Of a stretch of DNA of 64,000 nucleotides, positions 12,006 through 22,218 are shown piece after piece. This stretch comes from Streptomyces sp. NBC_00223 (GTDB lineage Bacteria; Actinomycetota; Actinomycetes; Streptomycetales; Streptomycetaceae). Position 1 is the stretch's first letter; each line of letters opens with the position of its first letter. The stretch covers positions 1,612,001 through 1,676,000 of the forward strand of contig NZ_CP108109.1 in the NCBI RefSeq assembly GCF_036199905.1. Reading direction: 5' to 3'. Both the position numbers and the translations under genes were made by a program. The notes below the pieces were generated by a model. That model was not told the origin of the DNA. It searched no databases and saw only the letters and a program-made list of their open reading frames with translations.

Positions 12006-12736
12006 GCGTTCCCGTCCAGCCAGACATAGCTCGCGAGACGTCCGGTGACGCGCTCGCGACGGTAGGAGAAGTGATCGGTGGATTCCAGGGTGCAGACGGC
12101 CGGGCCGTCCATCAGCCGTACGCCGCAGCACGCGAGTTGGGAGCGCACACCGGCGCTCACATCGACCGCCGGAGTGCCCCAACTCGTCTCGGCGTACGCC
12201 TCGGGCACCACGGCGGCGACGTTTTCCCGCATTTCGGCGGGCACTTCATAGCACTTTCCGCACACCGACGGTCCGAGCAGTGCCATGATACGACCGGTTT
12301 CGGCGCCTTGTCCGATCATCGCCTCCACGACGGCCGGTACGACGCCCGCGACCAGTCCGGGCCGTCCGGCGTGCGCGGCGGCCACCACCCCGGCCCGCGG
12401 GTCGGCGAGCAGCACCGGTACGCAGTCGGCGGTCAGCACCGCGAGGGTGAGATCGGCGCGGGCGGTGACCAGCGCGTCGACCGCGGGCACTTCCGCGCCC
12501 CAGGGCGCGTCGACCACGGCGACCTCGCGCCCGTGCACCTGGCGCATCCACACCACCCGGCCCGGGTCGCGGCCGAGCGCGGCGGCGGCCCGCTCGCGGT
12601 TGGTCCGTACGGCGGCCGGGTCGTCGCCGACCGCGCCGCCGAGGTTGAGGCTGTCATGCGGAACGGCGCTCACCCCGCCCCACCGGTCGGTGAAGGCGAA
12701 GTGCGCGCCGTCCGCTGCCGTGCTGTGTCCTATCAC
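12002..12736 (-). CDS. pgeF: peptidoglycan editing factor PgeF / YfiH laccase-domain protein
   Basis: 244 residues. Cytoplasmic enzyme of the DUF152 family, described as purine nucleoside phosphorylase/adenosine deaminase-like and as an editing factor that removes wrongly incorporated residues from UDP-MurNAc peptides. Metal-site motifs are present: RQVHGREV, LTADCVPVLL, AAAHAGRPGLVAGV and ALLGPSVCGKCYEV. Starts 10 bp after ftsZ on the same strand and overlaps yggS. Which activity dominates here cannot be told. Confidence 0.92.
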   Translation of the reverse strand: MIGHSTAADGAHFAFTDRWGGVSAVPHDSLNLGGAVGDDPAAVRTNRERAAAALGRDPGRVVWMRQVHGREVAVVDAPWGAEVPAVDALVTARADLTLAVLTADCVPVLLADPRAGVVAAAHAGRPGLVAGVVPAVVEAMIGQGAETGRIMALLGPSVCGKCYEVPAEMRENVAAVVPEAYAETSWGTPAVDVSAGVRSQLACCGVRLMDGPAVCTLESTDHFSYRRERVTGRLASYVWLDGNA

Positions 12737-12746
12737 TGCCGGGCGG

Positions 12747-13982
12747 TCACTTCAGGAAGTCCGGGACGTCCAGCTCCTCCGCGGCGCTGTCCTGGTACGG
12801 ACGGGCCGGGGGGACGACCGGGGGGAGCGCCGGGGCCGAGGGGGCCTCGGCGACCGGCTCGCCGTGCGGCTCGCGCTCGCCCGGGGAGGCCGAGGGGACG
12901 CTGCCGAGCCCGCCGAAGGACGGGGTGGGACGCGAACCGTCGGTGCGGGGGGCGCCGGCGGCCGGGGTGTCGTCGCGCGAGGTGTAGGAGGACGGGCCGC
13001 CGAGCACCTTGTCGCGGCTGCCCTTGGTGGGCGGCTGTCCGCCGTCGAAGCCGGCCGCGATGACGGTGACCCGCACCTCGTCGCCCAGGGCGTCGTCGAT
13101 GACCGCGCCGAAGATGATGTTGGCCTCGGGGTGGGCCGCCTCGCTGACCAGTTGGGCGGCCTCGTTGATCTCGAACAGGCCGAGGTCGGAGCCGCCGGAG
13201 ATGGAGAGCAGCACCCCGCGGGCGCCGTCGATGGAGGCCTCCAGCAGCGGCGAGGAGATCGCCATCTCCGCGGCGGCCACCGCGCGGTCGTCACCGCGGG
13301 CGGAGCCGATGCCCATCAGGGCCGAACCCGCCTCGGACATCACGGACTTCACGTCCGCGAAGTCGAGGTTGATCAGACCGGGGGTGGTGATCAGATCGGT
13401 GATGCCCTGCACACCGGAGAGCAGCACCTGGTCGGCGGAGCGGAAGGCGTCGAGCACGCTCACCTGGCGGTCCGAGATGGACAGCAGGCGGTCGTTGGGG
13501 ATCACGATGAGGGTGTCGACGTTCTCCCGCAGCCCGGCGATGCCGTCCTCGGCCTGGTTGGCGCGGCGGCGGCCCTCGAAGGTGAAGGGCCGGGTGACCA
13601 CGCCGATGGTCAGCGCGCCCAGGGAGCGGGCGATGTTGGCGACGACGGGGGCGCCACCGGTGCCGGTGCCGCCGCCCTCGCCCGCGGTGACGAAGACCAT
13701 GTCGGCGCCCTTGAGCACCTCTTCGATCTCCTCACGGTGGTCCTCGGCCGCCTTGCGGCCGACATCCGGGTTGGCGCCGGCGCCGAGTCCCCGGGTCAGT
13801 TCCCGGCCGACGTCGAGCTTGACGTCGGCGTCGCTCATCAGGAGGGCCTGCGCATCGGTGTTGATCGCGATGAACTCGACGCCCTTGAGACCGACCTCGA
13901 TCATCCGGTTGATGGCGTTGACGCCACCGCCGCCGATGCCGACGACCTTGATGACTGCGAGGTAGTTCTGCGGTGCTGCCAC
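12747..13982 (-). CDS. ftsZ: cell division GTPase FtsZ
   Basis: Tubulin homologue that forms the Z ring and, in streptomycetes, the Z ladders of sporulation septation. 411 residues. GTP-binding motifs [13 protein letters not shown] (N-terminal), the tubulin signature [13 protein letters not shown] (about 105-117) and NTDAQAL are all present. After the core (to about 315) comes a Pro/Ser-rich linker and the conserved C-terminal peptide LDVPDFLK that binds SepF/FtsA-type partners. GTG start. The 260-bp upstream gap is larger than elsewhere in the cluster and probably holds the dedicated ftsZ promoters known in Streptomyces. Confidence 0.98.
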   Translation of the reverse strand: MAAPQNYLAVIKVVGIGGGGVNAINRMIEVGLKGVEFIAINTDAQALLMSDADVKLDVGRELTRGLGAGANPDVGRKAAEDHREEIEEVLKGADMVFVTAGEGGGTGTGGAPVVANIARSLGALTIGVVTRPFTFEGRRRANQAEDGIAGLRENVDTLIVIPNDRLLSISDRQVSVLDAFRSADQVLLSGVQGITDLITTPGLINLDFADVKSVMSEAGSALMGIGSARGDDRAVAAAEMAISSPLLEASIDGARGVLLSISGGSDLGLFEINEAAQLVSEAAHPEANIIFGAVIDDALGDEVRVTVIAAGFDGGQPPTKGSRDKVLGGPSSYTSRDDTPAAGAPRTDGSRPTPSFGGLGSVPSASPGEREPHGEPVAEAPSAPALPPVVPPARPYQDSAAEELDVPDFLK

Positions 13983-14050
13983 GTCGAAGGCCTCTCGCCT
14001 CGAGTTACGAATCGTGTGGGACGGTCGGTAGGCTCGCCGTTGCCGTTCCG

Positions 14051-14075
14051 AACCCTGACCCTCAGGTTTAGGGTT
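14051..14075 (-). promoter_or_regulatory. 25-bp imperfect dyad upstream of ftsZ, candidate operator
   Basis: aaccctgaccctcaggttta plus gggtt: ten of twelve base pairs match across the centre at 14063, and an eleventh is a G-T wobble. It begins 69 bp upstream of the ftsZ start. A TANNNT-free but -10-like CATACT (minus strand, 14084-14079) abuts it. Streptomyces ftsZ has several promoters, one induced at sporulation, and this dyad could be a regulator site there; the regulator is not identifiable from sequence. Confidence 0.45.
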
Positions 14076-14242
14076 ACCAGTATGCCTGTCCCATGTGTTC
14101 CTTGGGACGAGACACTAAGTCGACAAGCGGCGGTGGTTCAACGAACACGCCGAACCTCCCGGTTTTCTTTTCACCCTATGTGATCACGACGTCGGCCGTG
14201 GACACAGGGCCCCAAGACACCGCTGTCACTCCGGTCCCGGCG

Positions 14243-15070
14243 TCAACTTCCGGACGCCGCAGGCGCGGTGGGAGCACTGACATCGAATCGGGTGGCGTCG
14301 GGCTGTGCCTTCATCAGTGCGGTGAGCACGGATGCCTTCCGTGTTCCGGCTTCCGCGCTTCCCCACATCACCATCCGGCCGCCGGTGAGTTCGACGGTGA
14401 TGGAGTCGTACGAACGCACCCGGATCGCGGTCGCCCGTCCGTGCAGCGATTCCGGAAGATCTCCCGCGACGGCAATCGCCGCCCGCAGCAGTCCCTTTGT
14501 TCCGAAATGCCGAAAGCTCGCGGACTGATCGGGAGTCAATTGCACCAGGGGTACCCCGCGGGGTGCCTGATCGACCGTCGCGAAACGTACTCCGGTCCGG
14601 TCCACTTCGGTGAACTTCTTGCCGTTTTTCAGTACCGCGGAAGGCGTTCTCTCGGTCACTTTCACCCGAATCGTGTGCGGCCACGACCTTTCCACGTCGA
14701 CGTCCTCGATCCGGGGCAGCTCGGCCAGCAGCCGCTTGCGCACGGCCCCGGTGTCGACCGACGCCAGCGGGCCGCCGAGCGGTACGGCGGCGGCCTTCTC
14801 GACGGCGGCGGGGGTCAGTTCCCTGGTGCCGTCGACGCCGACCCGGGTCGCGCGGAACCAGGAGGAGCCGTAGACCGCCCAGGTGCCGCCGCCGAACAGC
14901 ACGGTGAGTACGACCAGCCCGGCCAGCAGCGCCTGCCTGCGCCGCCGCGCCGACCACCGCGGGGGGCCGCCGCCGTCCGGCTCCGGCAGCCGCTCCTCGG
15001 GCGGTCGCGGCTGCGCGCCGGCGTCCGCGCCGCTCGCGCGGCCGACGGCGGCTGGTCCCGGTCGGGTCAT
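14243..15070 (-). CDS. ftsQ: cell division protein FtsQ
   Basis: Single-pass divisome protein linking FtsL/DivIC to late septal synthesis. 275 residues from the ATG at 15070. A Pro-rich cytoplasmic tail of about 40 residues is followed by basic RWSARRRRQ, one membrane helix (about 47-70), the POTRA domain (SWFRATRVGVDGTRELTPAAVEKAA) and the beta domain. A reading 28 codons longer exists but starts in the spacer after murG without support. Separated from murG by 152 bp. Confidence 0.95.
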   Translation of the reverse strand: MTRPGPAAVGRASGADAGAQPRPPEERLPEPDGGGPPRWSARRRRQALLAGLVVLTVLFGGGTWAVYGSSWFRATRVGVDGTRELTPAAVEKAAAVPLGGPLASVDTGAVRKRLLAELPRIEDVDVERSWPHTIRVKVTERTPSAVLKNGKKFTEVDRTGVRFATVDQAPRGVPLVQLTPDQSASFRHFGTKGLLRAAIAVAGDLPESLHGRATAIRVRSYDSITVELTGGRMVMWGSAEAGTRKASVLTALMKAQPDATRFDVSAPTAPAASGS

Positions 15071-15222
15071 CTCGGCCTCCCGAGTTGGTGACGGCTGCGG
15101 GACGATCGCCCCACGGGCCCTATCGTGCCCCGCCCGCCGCCCGGCGTACGGCACCCCCGCCGGGCCGGCCCCCGGCCGGCCGGTACGCCACCGGCCGGCC
15201 GGGACCGCGCGGGCGGCGGCGG

Positions 15223-16314
15223 TCAGCGCCTGCGGGCGGCGATCGCCTCGTACACCATGCCGACCAGCAGGTCGTCCGCGTCGCGGCGGCCGAACTCGGC
15301 GGCGGCGCGGGACATGTCGTAGAGCCGGTGCGGGTCGGTGAGGACCGGCAGGACGTTGCCGAGCACCCAGTCAGGCGTCAGATCGGCGTCGTCGACCAGC
15401 AGTCCGCCGCCCGCCTTGACCAGCGGCTGCGCGTTGAGCCGCTGTTCGCCGTTGCCGATCGGCAGCGGTACGTACGCGGCGGGCAGACCGACCGCGGACA
15501 GCTCCGCGACGGTCATGGCGCCGGCCCGGCAGAGCATCATGTCGGCGGCGGCGTAGGCCAGATCCATCCGGTCGACGTACGGCACCGGACGATACGGCGG
15601 CATGCCGGGCATATTGTCCGACCGGGGCAACTCGTTCTTGGGGCCGACCGCGTGAAGGATCTGGATACCGGACTGCTGGAGGCGCGGGGCGACCGTGGCG
15701 ATCACCTCGTTGAGCCTGCGGGCGCCCTGCGAACCGCCGGAGACCAGCAGGGTCGGCAGGTTCTGGTCCAGCCCGAAGGCGTGCCGGGCCTCGGGCCGGG
15801 CGGCGGCCCGGTCCAGGGTGGCGATGGTCCGGCGCAGCGGGATGCCGATGTAGCGGGCGTCACGCAGCTTGCTGTCGGGCGTGGAGACGGCGACGGCGTG
15901 GGCGTACCGGGAGCCGATCTTGTTGGCCAGGCCCGGGCGGGCGTTGGCCTCGTGGACGACGATCGGCACGCCGAGCCGCTTGGCGGCCAGATAGCCGGGC
16001 AGGGCGACATAGCCGCCGAAGCCGACCACGCAGTCGGCCTTGGTGCGTTCCAGGATCTGCTCGGCGGCCTTGATGGTGCCGCGCAGCCGCCCGGGGACGG
16101 TGATCAGTTCGGGAGTGGGCCTGCGGGGCAGCGGCACGGCGGGGATGAGCGCGAGCTCGTAGCCGCGTTCCGGTACGAGCCTGGTCTCCAGTCCCTTCTC
16201 GGTGCCGAGCGCCGTGATTCCCACGGTCGGGTCCTGCCTGCGCAGGGCATCGGCGAGCGCGAGCGCCGGCTCGATGTGGCCGGCGGTCCCCCCGCCGGCG
16301 AGTACGACATGCAC
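15223..16314 (-). CDS. murG: UDP-GlcNAc:lipid I transferase MurG
   Basis: Adds GlcNAc to lipid I to make lipid II at the inner membrane face. 363 residues, GT28 family. Motifs: [20 protein letters not shown] at the N-terminus, [41 protein letters not shown] and [24 protein letters not shown], which includes the UDP-GlcNAc site. Start ATG lies 6 bp after the ftsW stop. Confidence 0.97.
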   Translation of the reverse strand: MHVVLAGGGTAGHIEPALALADALRRQDPTVGITALGTEKGLETRLVPERGYELALIPAVPLPRRPTPELITVPGRLRGTIKAAEQILERTKADCVVGFGGYVALPGYLAAKRLGVPIVVHEANARPGLANKIGSRYAHAVAVSTPDSKLRDARYIGIPLRRTIATLDRAAARPEARHAFGLDQNLPTLLVSGGSQGARRLNEVIATVAPRLQQSGIQILHAVGPKNELPRSDNMPGMPPYRPVPYVDRMDLAYAAADMMLCRAGAMTVAELSAVGLPAAYVPLPIGNGEQRLNAQPLVKAGGGLLVDDADLTPDWVLGNVLPVLTDPHRLYDMSRAAAEFGRRDADDLLVGMVYEAIAARRR

Positions 16315-16320
16315 CGAAAT

Positions 16321-18195
16321 TCACCGCTCTCCGGACGGTCGCCGTCTGGCGTACCGTCGCATCGTCCGTCTCATGGCCCCGGCCCGGGAGTTCCGTCCCC
16401 GCACGGCCAGGGCTGCTCGCGCCGCCGGCTCGCTTCTGGCGAAGGAGATCAGCAGCCCGACCGCGTACATGGTCGGCAGAAGGGCGGAACCTCCGTAGGA
16501 GAACAGCGGGAGCGGGACTCCGGCGATCGGCAGCAGACCGAGCACCGCACCGATGTTGATCACGGCCTGAGCCGTGATCCAGGTGGTCACGCCACCCGCT
16601 GCGAACCTGACGAAGGTGTCCTCCGTGCGACCGGCCACGCGGATACCCGCGTAGCCTAGTGCCGCGAACAGGGCGAGGACCGACAGCGTCCCCGCCAGGC
16701 CCAGTTCCTCCCCGGTCACGGCGAAGATGAAGTCGGTGTGGGGCTCGGGGAGTTCACCCCATTTCTCCACGCTCGCCCCCAGGCCCGAGCCGAACCAGCC
16801 GCCCGAGGCGAGGGCGTAGATCCCGTGCACGGCCTGCCAGCACTGGTCGTTGGTGCCCGGGTCGGTGGCGGCGATGCAGTGGAGTCGGCCCATGCGGTTG
16901 GGGCTGGTGATGATCGCCAGCACGGCCAGCGAGCCGGCGCCGGCCAGCACACCGGTGAACAGCCGGGTGGGGGCGCCCGCCAGCCACAGCATGCCGAAGA
17001 GGATCGCGGTGAGGATCATGGTGGTGCCCATGTCGCCGCCGAGCATGATCAGGCCGAGCAGCAGTACGGTGACCGGCACCAGCGGCACGAGCAGGTGCTT
17101 CCACTGGACGAGCAGGTGCTTGTCGTTCTTGCGGGCGAGCAGGTCGGCGCCCCACAGCACGAGGGCGAGTTTGCCGAACTCGCTGGGCTGGAGCTGGAAC
17201 GGGCCGCCGATGGAGATCCAGTTGGTGTTGCCGTTGACCGTCTCCCCTATCCCGGGGATCTGCACGAGGCACATCAGGAACACCGCGCCCAGCAGCATCG
17301 GGTACGCCAGCGCCCGGTGCAGCTTGATCGGCATCCGGGCGGCGGCGTAGAGCAGCACGGACCCTATGGCGACGGCCAGCAGCTGCTTGCGGAAGTAGTA
17401 CGTGGAGGGCAGGCCCCAGCGCAGCGCCTGGATCATCGAGGCGGAGTAGACCATCACGAGGCCGAGGACGGTGATCAGGAGGCTGCCGCCGAGGATGACG
17501 TAGTACGCCGTCAGCGGGCGGTCCCAGGCGGCCCGCAGCCGCCCCGGCAGCCGCGCCGCCCCCCGCAGCGCGCTGCCGCGCGGAGGCGCGCTATCGCGCC
17601 GGCCGCGGGGCCGTCGCGCCGCGAGGTCGCTCACGCGAGGCGCGGGGGCGGCGCGGCCGCCCGCGCGCGCCGAGGAATCGCTCGCGGCGCGGCCGCCGGG
17701 CCGGGCGGACGGATCGCCCGAGGCACGCGGCACCGACCCGGACGCCGAACGACCACCGCCCCGAGCGGGCGGATCGGCCGGGGTACGGCCCGACCCACGA
17801 GATGTCGCATCGCCGGAGGCACGGCCACCGCTACGGCCCGGGGAATCACCGGAGGCGCGGCCCCCGCCGCGCGGCGGCGGATCGGCCGGAGTACGCCCCG
17901 ATCCGCGAGACGTGGCGTCACCCGACGCACGGCCACTAGCGCGGGGCGCCGCATCGCCGGAGGCGCGGCCGCCGGGCCGGGCGGACGGATCGCCCGAGGC
18001 ACGCGGCACCGACCCGGCCGCCGAACGGCCACCGCTACGGGCGGACGGATCGGCCGGAGTACGGCCCGACCCACGGGACGCCGCGTCGCCGGAGGCGCGG
18101 CCGCCTGCCCCACGGGACGTGGCGTCGCCCGTCCCACGGGCGCCCGCGCGGGGCGAGGCGCCGTCGCCGGGTGCGGTGGAACGGTCTGCCGTCAT
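16321..18195 (-). CDS. ftsW: lipid II polymerase FtsW with repetitive N-terminal extension
   Basis: SEDS-family septal peptidoglycan polymerase. 624 residues from the ATG at 18195, with a strong GGAGGGG Shine-Dalgarno site. Residues 5-187 are Ser/Gly/Arg/Pro/Ala repeats (SGDATSRGSGRTPADP and ASGDPSARPGGRA recurring). The SEDS core starts at about 220 (PLTAYYVILGGSLLITVLG) and has the usual ten helices, VQIPGIGETVNGNTNWISI, the GGDMG motif and SYGGSAL near the end. The core alone, from a GTG at 17634, would be 437 residues, normal for the family, but that GTG has no ribosome site and would leave a 0.6-kb hole in a tight operon. Followed by murG. Confidence 0.93.
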   Translation of the reverse strand: MTADRSTAPGDGASPRAGARGTGDATSRGAGGRASGDAASRGSGRTPADPSARSGGRSAAGSVPRASGDPSARPGGRASGDAAPRASGRASGDATSRGSGRTPADPPPRGGGRASGDSPGRSGGRASGDATSRGSGRTPADPPARGGGRSASGSVPRASGDPSARPGGRAASDSSARAGGRAAPAPRVSDLAARRPRGRRDSAPPRGSALRGAARLPGRLRAAWDRPLTAYYVILGGSLLITVLGLVMVYSASMIQALRWGLPSTYYFRKQLLAVAIGSVLLYAAARMPIKLHRALAYPMLLGAVFLMCLVQIPGIGETVNGNTNWISIGGPFQLQPSEFGKLALVLWGADLLARKNDKHLLVQWKHLLVPLVPVTVLLLGLIMLGGDMGTTMILTAILFGMLWLAGAPTRLFTGVLAGAGSLAVLAIITSPNRMGRLHCIAATDPGTNDQCWQAVHGIYALASGGWFGSGLGASVEKWGELPEPHTDFIFAVTGEELGLAGTLSVLALFAALGYAGIRVAGRTEDTFVRFAAGGVTTWITAQAVINIGAVLGLLPIAGVPLPLFSYGGSALLPTMYAVGLLISFARSEPAARAALAVRGRNSRAGAMRRTMRRYARRRPSGER

Positions 18196-18245
18196 GCGTC
18201 CCCTCCATCGGTGGGCTCGGCCGGCCGCCCCGCGAGGGGCCCCGG

Positions 18246-19709
18246 CTAGTGGTCGCCCGTTCCGCCGGTGCCGGGCGCCAGCGCCCGCGCCGCCTCGGCG
18301 AACAGGTCGCCGCGCTGGTTGTAGTTGGTGAACATGTCCATCGACGCGCAGGCCGGGGCCAGCAGAACCGTGTCGCCCGGTCGGGCCAGGTCCCGGGCCG
18401 CGGCGACGGCGGCGGACATCGCCCCAGTGTCGGTCCGTTCCAGCTCGACCACCGGGACCTGCGGCGCGTGTCGCGCGAGTGCTTCGCGGATCAGCGCCCG
18501 GTCGGCGCCGAAGAGCACCACCGCGCGCAGCCGCCCGGCCGCCTTGGCGGCCAGCTCGTCGAAGACGGCACCCTTGGCGAGGCCGCCCGCCAGCCACACG
18601 ATCGAGTCGTAGGCGGCCAGCGACGCCTCGGCGGCATGGGTGTTGGTGGCCTTGGAGTCGTCCACATAGGTGACGCCGTCGACCGTGACGACCTCGTCGA
18701 TACGGTGGGCGTCGGGCCGGAAGGCACGCAGCCCCTCGCGTACGGCGGCGGGTTCGACACCGTAGGCGCGGGCCAGCGCCGCGGCCGCCAGCGCGTTGGC
18801 GAGGTTGTGCGGGGCCGCAGGCCGTACGTCGGCGGTCTCGGCCAGCTCCTGGGCGTTGCGCTGCCGGTCGGCGACGAAGGCCCGGTCCACCAGGACGCCG
18901 TCGACCAGGCCGAACTGCGAGACCCGGGGGGCGTCCAGGGTGAAGCCGACCGCCCGGCAGCCCTCCTCGACGTCGGCCTCGCGGACCAGCCGCTCGGTCT
19001 CGGGGTCGGCGGTGTTGTAGACGCAGGCGACCTGGTTGCCCTGGTAGATCCGGCCCTTGTCGGCCGCGTACGCCGCCATGGAGCCGTGCCAGTCGAGGTG
19101 GTCGGGGGCGAGGTTGAGCACGGCCGCGGAGTGCGGGCGGATGCTGGGCGCCCAGTGCAGCTGGTAGCTGGACAGCTCGACGGCGAGCACGTCGTACTCC
19201 TGCTCGCCGAGCACCGCGTCGAGCAGCGAGACACCGATGTTGCCGACGGCGGCGGTCCGCAGGCCCGCCGCGGTGAGGATCGCGGCGAGCATGCGGGTCG
19301 TCGTGGTCTTGCCGTTGGTGCCGGTGACCGCGAGCCAGGGGGCGGGCGTACCCGGCACGGTGTCGCGCAGCCGCCAGGCGAGTTCGACGTCGCCCCAGAC
19401 CTCGACGCCCGCCTCGGCGGCGGCCGTGAACAGCGGGCTGTCCGGCTTCCAGCCGGGGGCGGTGACGACGAGTTCGGTGCCCTCGGGCAGGGTGTCGCCG
19501 TCACCGAGGCGTACGGCGACACCGAGCGCTTCGAGTGCGGCGGCCTCGGCCCGCTGCCGGTCCCCCGCGACACCGTTGACGACGGTGACGCGGGCGCCGA
19601 GGCCGTGCAGCACCTTGGCGGCGGGCACTCCGGAGACGCCGAGCCCGGCGACGGTGACCCGGCGGTCCTTGAAGCCGGCCGGGCCGCTGAAGTCCGCGGC
19701 GGCGGTCAT
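18246..19709 (-). CDS. murD: UDP-MurNAc-L-alanine:D-glutamate ligase
   Basis: Adds D-Glu to UDP-MurNAc-L-Ala, using ATP. 487 residues. N-terminal Rossmann domain ([17 protein letters not shown]), P-loop [18 protein letters not shown], central motifs [11 protein letters not shown] and [14 protein letters not shown], and the C-terminal domain with [11 protein letters not shown] and [18 protein letters not shown]. The ATG at 19709 overlaps the mraY stop (ATGA), which fixes the start. Ends 50 bp before ftsW. Confidence 0.97.
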   Translation of the reverse strand: MTAAADFSGPAGFKDRRVTVAGLGVSGVPAAKVLHGLGARVTVVNGVAGDRQRAEAAALEALGVAVRLGDGDTLPEGTELVVTAPGWKPDSPLFTAAAEAGVEVWGDVELAWRLRDTVPGTPAPWLAVTGTNGKTTTTRMLAAILTAAGLRTAAVGNIGVSLLDAVLGEQEYDVLAVELSSYQLHWAPSIRPHSAAVLNLAPDHLDWHGSMAAYAADKGRIYQGNQVACVYNTADPETERLVREADVEEGCRAVGFTLDAPRVSQFGLVDGVLVDRAFVADRQRNAQELAETADVRPAAPHNLANALAAAALARAYGVEPAAVREGLRAFRPDAHRIDEVVTVDGVTYVDDSKATNTHAAEASLAAYDSIVWLAGGLAKGAVFDELAAKAAGRLRAVVLFGADRALIREALARHAPQVPVVELERTDTGAMSAAVAAARDLARPGDTVLLAPACASMDMFTNYNQRGDLFAEAARALAPGTGGTGDH

Positions 19710-20770
19710 TTCACGGCCACCCAGGCGGCGTAGAAGATGCCGAGGCCGACGGCCATGCACATGCCCTGGATGATCCAGAAGCGGACCACCACCAGGACTT
19801 CGCTCCAGCCCTTGAGTTCGAAGTGGTGCTGGAGCGGTGCCATCCGGAAGACCCGCTTGCCGGTGAGCCGGAAGGAGCCGACCTGGATGACGACGGACAT
19901 CGTGATGAGCACGAAGAGGCCGCCGAGGATGGCGAGCAGCATCTCGGTGCGCGAGCAGATCGCCAGGCCGGCCAGGGCGCCGCCGAGGGCCAGCGAACCG
20001 GTGTCGCCCATGAAGATCTTCGCCGGGGAGGTGTTCCACCACAGGAAGCCGAAGCAGGCGCCCATCAGGGCGGCCGCCACCACCGCGAGGTCGAGCGGGT
20101 CGCGGACCTCGTAGCAGCCGGCGGTCGCGCTGACCTCGGCGCCGCACCACTGGCCGTACTGCCACACGCCGATGACGGTGTAGGCGGCGAAGACCATCAC
20201 CGAGGCGCCGGTGGCCAGGCCGTCGAGGCCGTCGGTGAGGTTCACGCCGTTGGACATGGCCAGGATCATGAACAGCGCCCAGATCACGAAGATCACCGGG
20301 CCGATCGACCAGCCGAAGTCCGTGGTGAAGGAGAGCTTGGTCGAGGCCGGGGTCTGGTTGCGCGAGTCGTGGAAGTTCAGCGCGAGGACCGCGAAGGCGA
20401 TGCCGACGATGAGCTGGCCGGCCATCTTGGCCTTGGCCCGCAGACCGAGGCTGCGCTGCTTGACGATCTTGATGTAGTCGTCGAGGAAGCCGACCAGACC
20501 GAGCCCGGTGGTCAGGAAGAGCACCAGCACCCCGGACATCGTCGGCTTCTGGCCGGTGATCGCCTTCGTGGCCGCGTAGGCGACCAGGGTGGCCAGGATG
20601 AAGGCGATACCGCCCATCGTGGGGGTGCCGCGCTTGCTGTGGTGGGCCTTCGGGCCGTCGTCCCGGATCATCTGTCCGTAGCCCTTGCGGGCCAGCAGGC
20701 GGATCAGCAGCGGGGTGCCGATCAGCGAAAGGAACAGTCCCAGAACGCCGGAGACGAGGATCTGCTTCAT
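19706..20770 (-). CDS. mraY: phospho-MurNAc-pentapeptide transferase
   Basis: Integral membrane enzyme that attaches phospho-MurNAc-pentapeptide to undecaprenyl phosphate, giving lipid I. 354 residues and about ten helices. Family motifs: [11 protein letters not shown] near residue 50, [14 protein letters not shown] with the Asp pair, [12 protein letters not shown], and [18 protein letters not shown]. Stop overlaps murD and start overlaps the murF stop, both by ATGA. Confidence 0.98.
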   Translation of the reverse strand: MKQILVSGVLGLFLSLIGTPLLIRLLARKGYGQMIRDDGPKAHHSKRGTPTMGGIAFILATLVAYAATKAITGQKPTMSGVLVLFLTTGLGLVGFLDDYIKIVKQRSLGLRAKAKMAGQLIVGIAFAVLALNFHDSRNQTPASTKLSFTTDFGWSIGPVIFVIWALFMILAMSNGVNLTDGLDGLATGASVMVFAAYTVIGVWQYGQWCGAEVSATAGCYEVRDPLDLAVVAAALMGACFGFLWWNTSPAKIFMGDTGSLALGGALAGLAICSRTEMLLAILGGLFVLITMSVVIQVGSFRLTGKRVFRMAPLQHHFELKGWSEVLVVVRFWIIQGMCMAVGLGIFYAAWVAVK

Positions 20771-22218
20771 CGCGCGGCACCCTCGCGGGCCGTACCGCCG
20801 GCGGCGCCCGGGCCGCCTGCCTCGATGAGCGCCAGGGCCACCGATTCCAGACCCACCGACCTCGATGCCTTCACCAGCACGACGTCTCCCGGGCGCACTT
20901 CGCTGCGCAACAGTTCGATCGCCGCCACCGCGTCGGACACGTGCACCGACTCCTCACCCCACGAACCCTCGTTGTAAGCGCCCATTTGCAGCCAGGCGGC
21001 TTCGGTACCGCCCACGGCCACGAGCTTGCTGACGTTGAGCCGGACGGCCAGCCGCCCCACCGCGTCGTGCTCGGTGAGCGACTGCTCGCCGAGTTCGGCC
21101 ATCTGTCCCAGTACCGCCCACGTACGGCCCCCCCGAGCCTTCGCGGACCTGCCCATCGCGGCCAGTGCGCGCAGGGCTGCCCTCATGGATTCGGGGTTCG
21201 CGTTGTAGGCGTCGTTGACGACCGTCACGCCGTCGGGCCGCTCCGTGACCTCCATCCGCCAGTGCGAGAGCGAGCCGGCCGCGCACAGCGCGGAGGCGAT
21301 CTCCTCGACAGGCATGCCGAGTTCACGGGCAACGGCGGCCGCGGCAAGCGCGTTCGACACGTGGTGCTCACCGTACAGGCGCAAGGTCACCTCGGCGCAC
21401 CCGGAGGGTGTTCGCAGACCGAAGACGGGCTGTCCCCGGTCGTTCAGCCGGACGTTCTCGGCGCGTACCTCGGCTTCCTCGCTCTCGCCGAAGAACACCA
21501 CCTTCGCCTTCGTCCGGGCGGCCATCGCGCGGACCAGCGGATCGTCGGCGTTGAGGACCGCGACACCGCCCTCGGCGGCGGCCGGCAGGGCCTCGACGAG
21601 TTCGCCCTTGGCCTGGGCGATCTGCTCGCGGCCGCCGAACTCGCCGATGTGCGCGGTGCCGACATTGAGCACCAGGCCGATCCGGGGCGGGGTCAGTCCG
21701 GTGAGGTAGCGGATGTGGCCGATGCTGCGGGCGCCCATCTCCAGCACCAGGTGGCGGGTGCCGGGGTCGGCGCGGAGCGCGGTGAGCGGCAGTCCGATCT
21801 CGTTGTTGAACGAGCCGGGCGTCCACACGGTGGGCGCCAGGCGCTCCAGCAGCTGGGCGAGGAGGTCCTTGGTGCTGGTCTTGCCCGCGGAGCCGGTGAG
21901 GGCCACCACGGCCGTGCCCAGGCGCTCGATGACGTGCCGGGCGAGCCGGCCGAGGGCGGCCTGCACATCGTCCACCACGATCGCGGGCACGCCGACCGGA
22001 CGGGCGGCCAGCACCGCGACCGCGCCGTCGGCGACGGCTCCCGCGGCGAAGTCGTGGCCGTCCGCGCGCTCCCCGGCGAAGGCCACGAAGAGCGCGCCGG
22101 GCTCGACCGCGCGGGAGTCGAGGACCACGGGCCCGGTGACGCGTACCCCGGTGTCCGGTATGTCGTGCGTGCTCCCGCCGACCGCGTGTGCGACCTCGGC
22201 GAGGGTGAGGGGGATCAC
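20767..22218 (-). CDS. murF: UDP-MurNAc-tripeptide:D-Ala-D-Ala ligase
   Basis: Completes the UDP-MurNAc pentapeptide. 483 residues. N-terminal domain with [23 protein letters not shown]-loop [47 protein letters not shown] and [15 protein letters not shown] at the end. The GSAGKTS P-loop is usual for MurF. Overlaps murE at its start (22218/22215) and mraY at its end. Confidence 0.97.
   Translation of the reverse strand: MIPLTLAEVAHAVGGSTHDIPDTGVRVTGPVVLDSRAVEPGALFVAFAGERADGHDFAAGAVADGAVAVLAARPVGVPAIVVDDVQAALGRLARHVIERLGTAVVALTGSAGKTSTKDLLAQLLERLAPTVWTPGSFNNEIGLPLTALRADPGTRHLVLEMGARSIGHIRYLTGLTPPRIGLVLNVGTAHIGEFGGREQIAQAKGELVEALPAAAEGGVAVLNADDPLVRAMAARTKAKVVFFGESEEAEVRAENVRLNDRGQPVFGLRTPSGCAEVTLRLYGEHHVSNALAAAAVARELGMPVEEIASALCAAGSLSHWRMEVTERPDGVTVVNDAYNANPESMRAALRALAAMGRSAKARGGRTWAVLGQMAELGEQSLTEHDAVGRLAVRLNVSKLVAVGGTEAAWLQMGAYNEGSWGEESVHVSDAVAAIELLRSEVRPGDVVLVKASRSVGLESVALALIEAGGPGAAGGTAREGAAR

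Noticed and set aside
18246..20780. Frame of 844 codons suggesting a MraY-MurD fusion
   Set aside because: The N-terminal part is an out-of-frame reading of mraY; murD starts at 19709 with an ATGA overlap.
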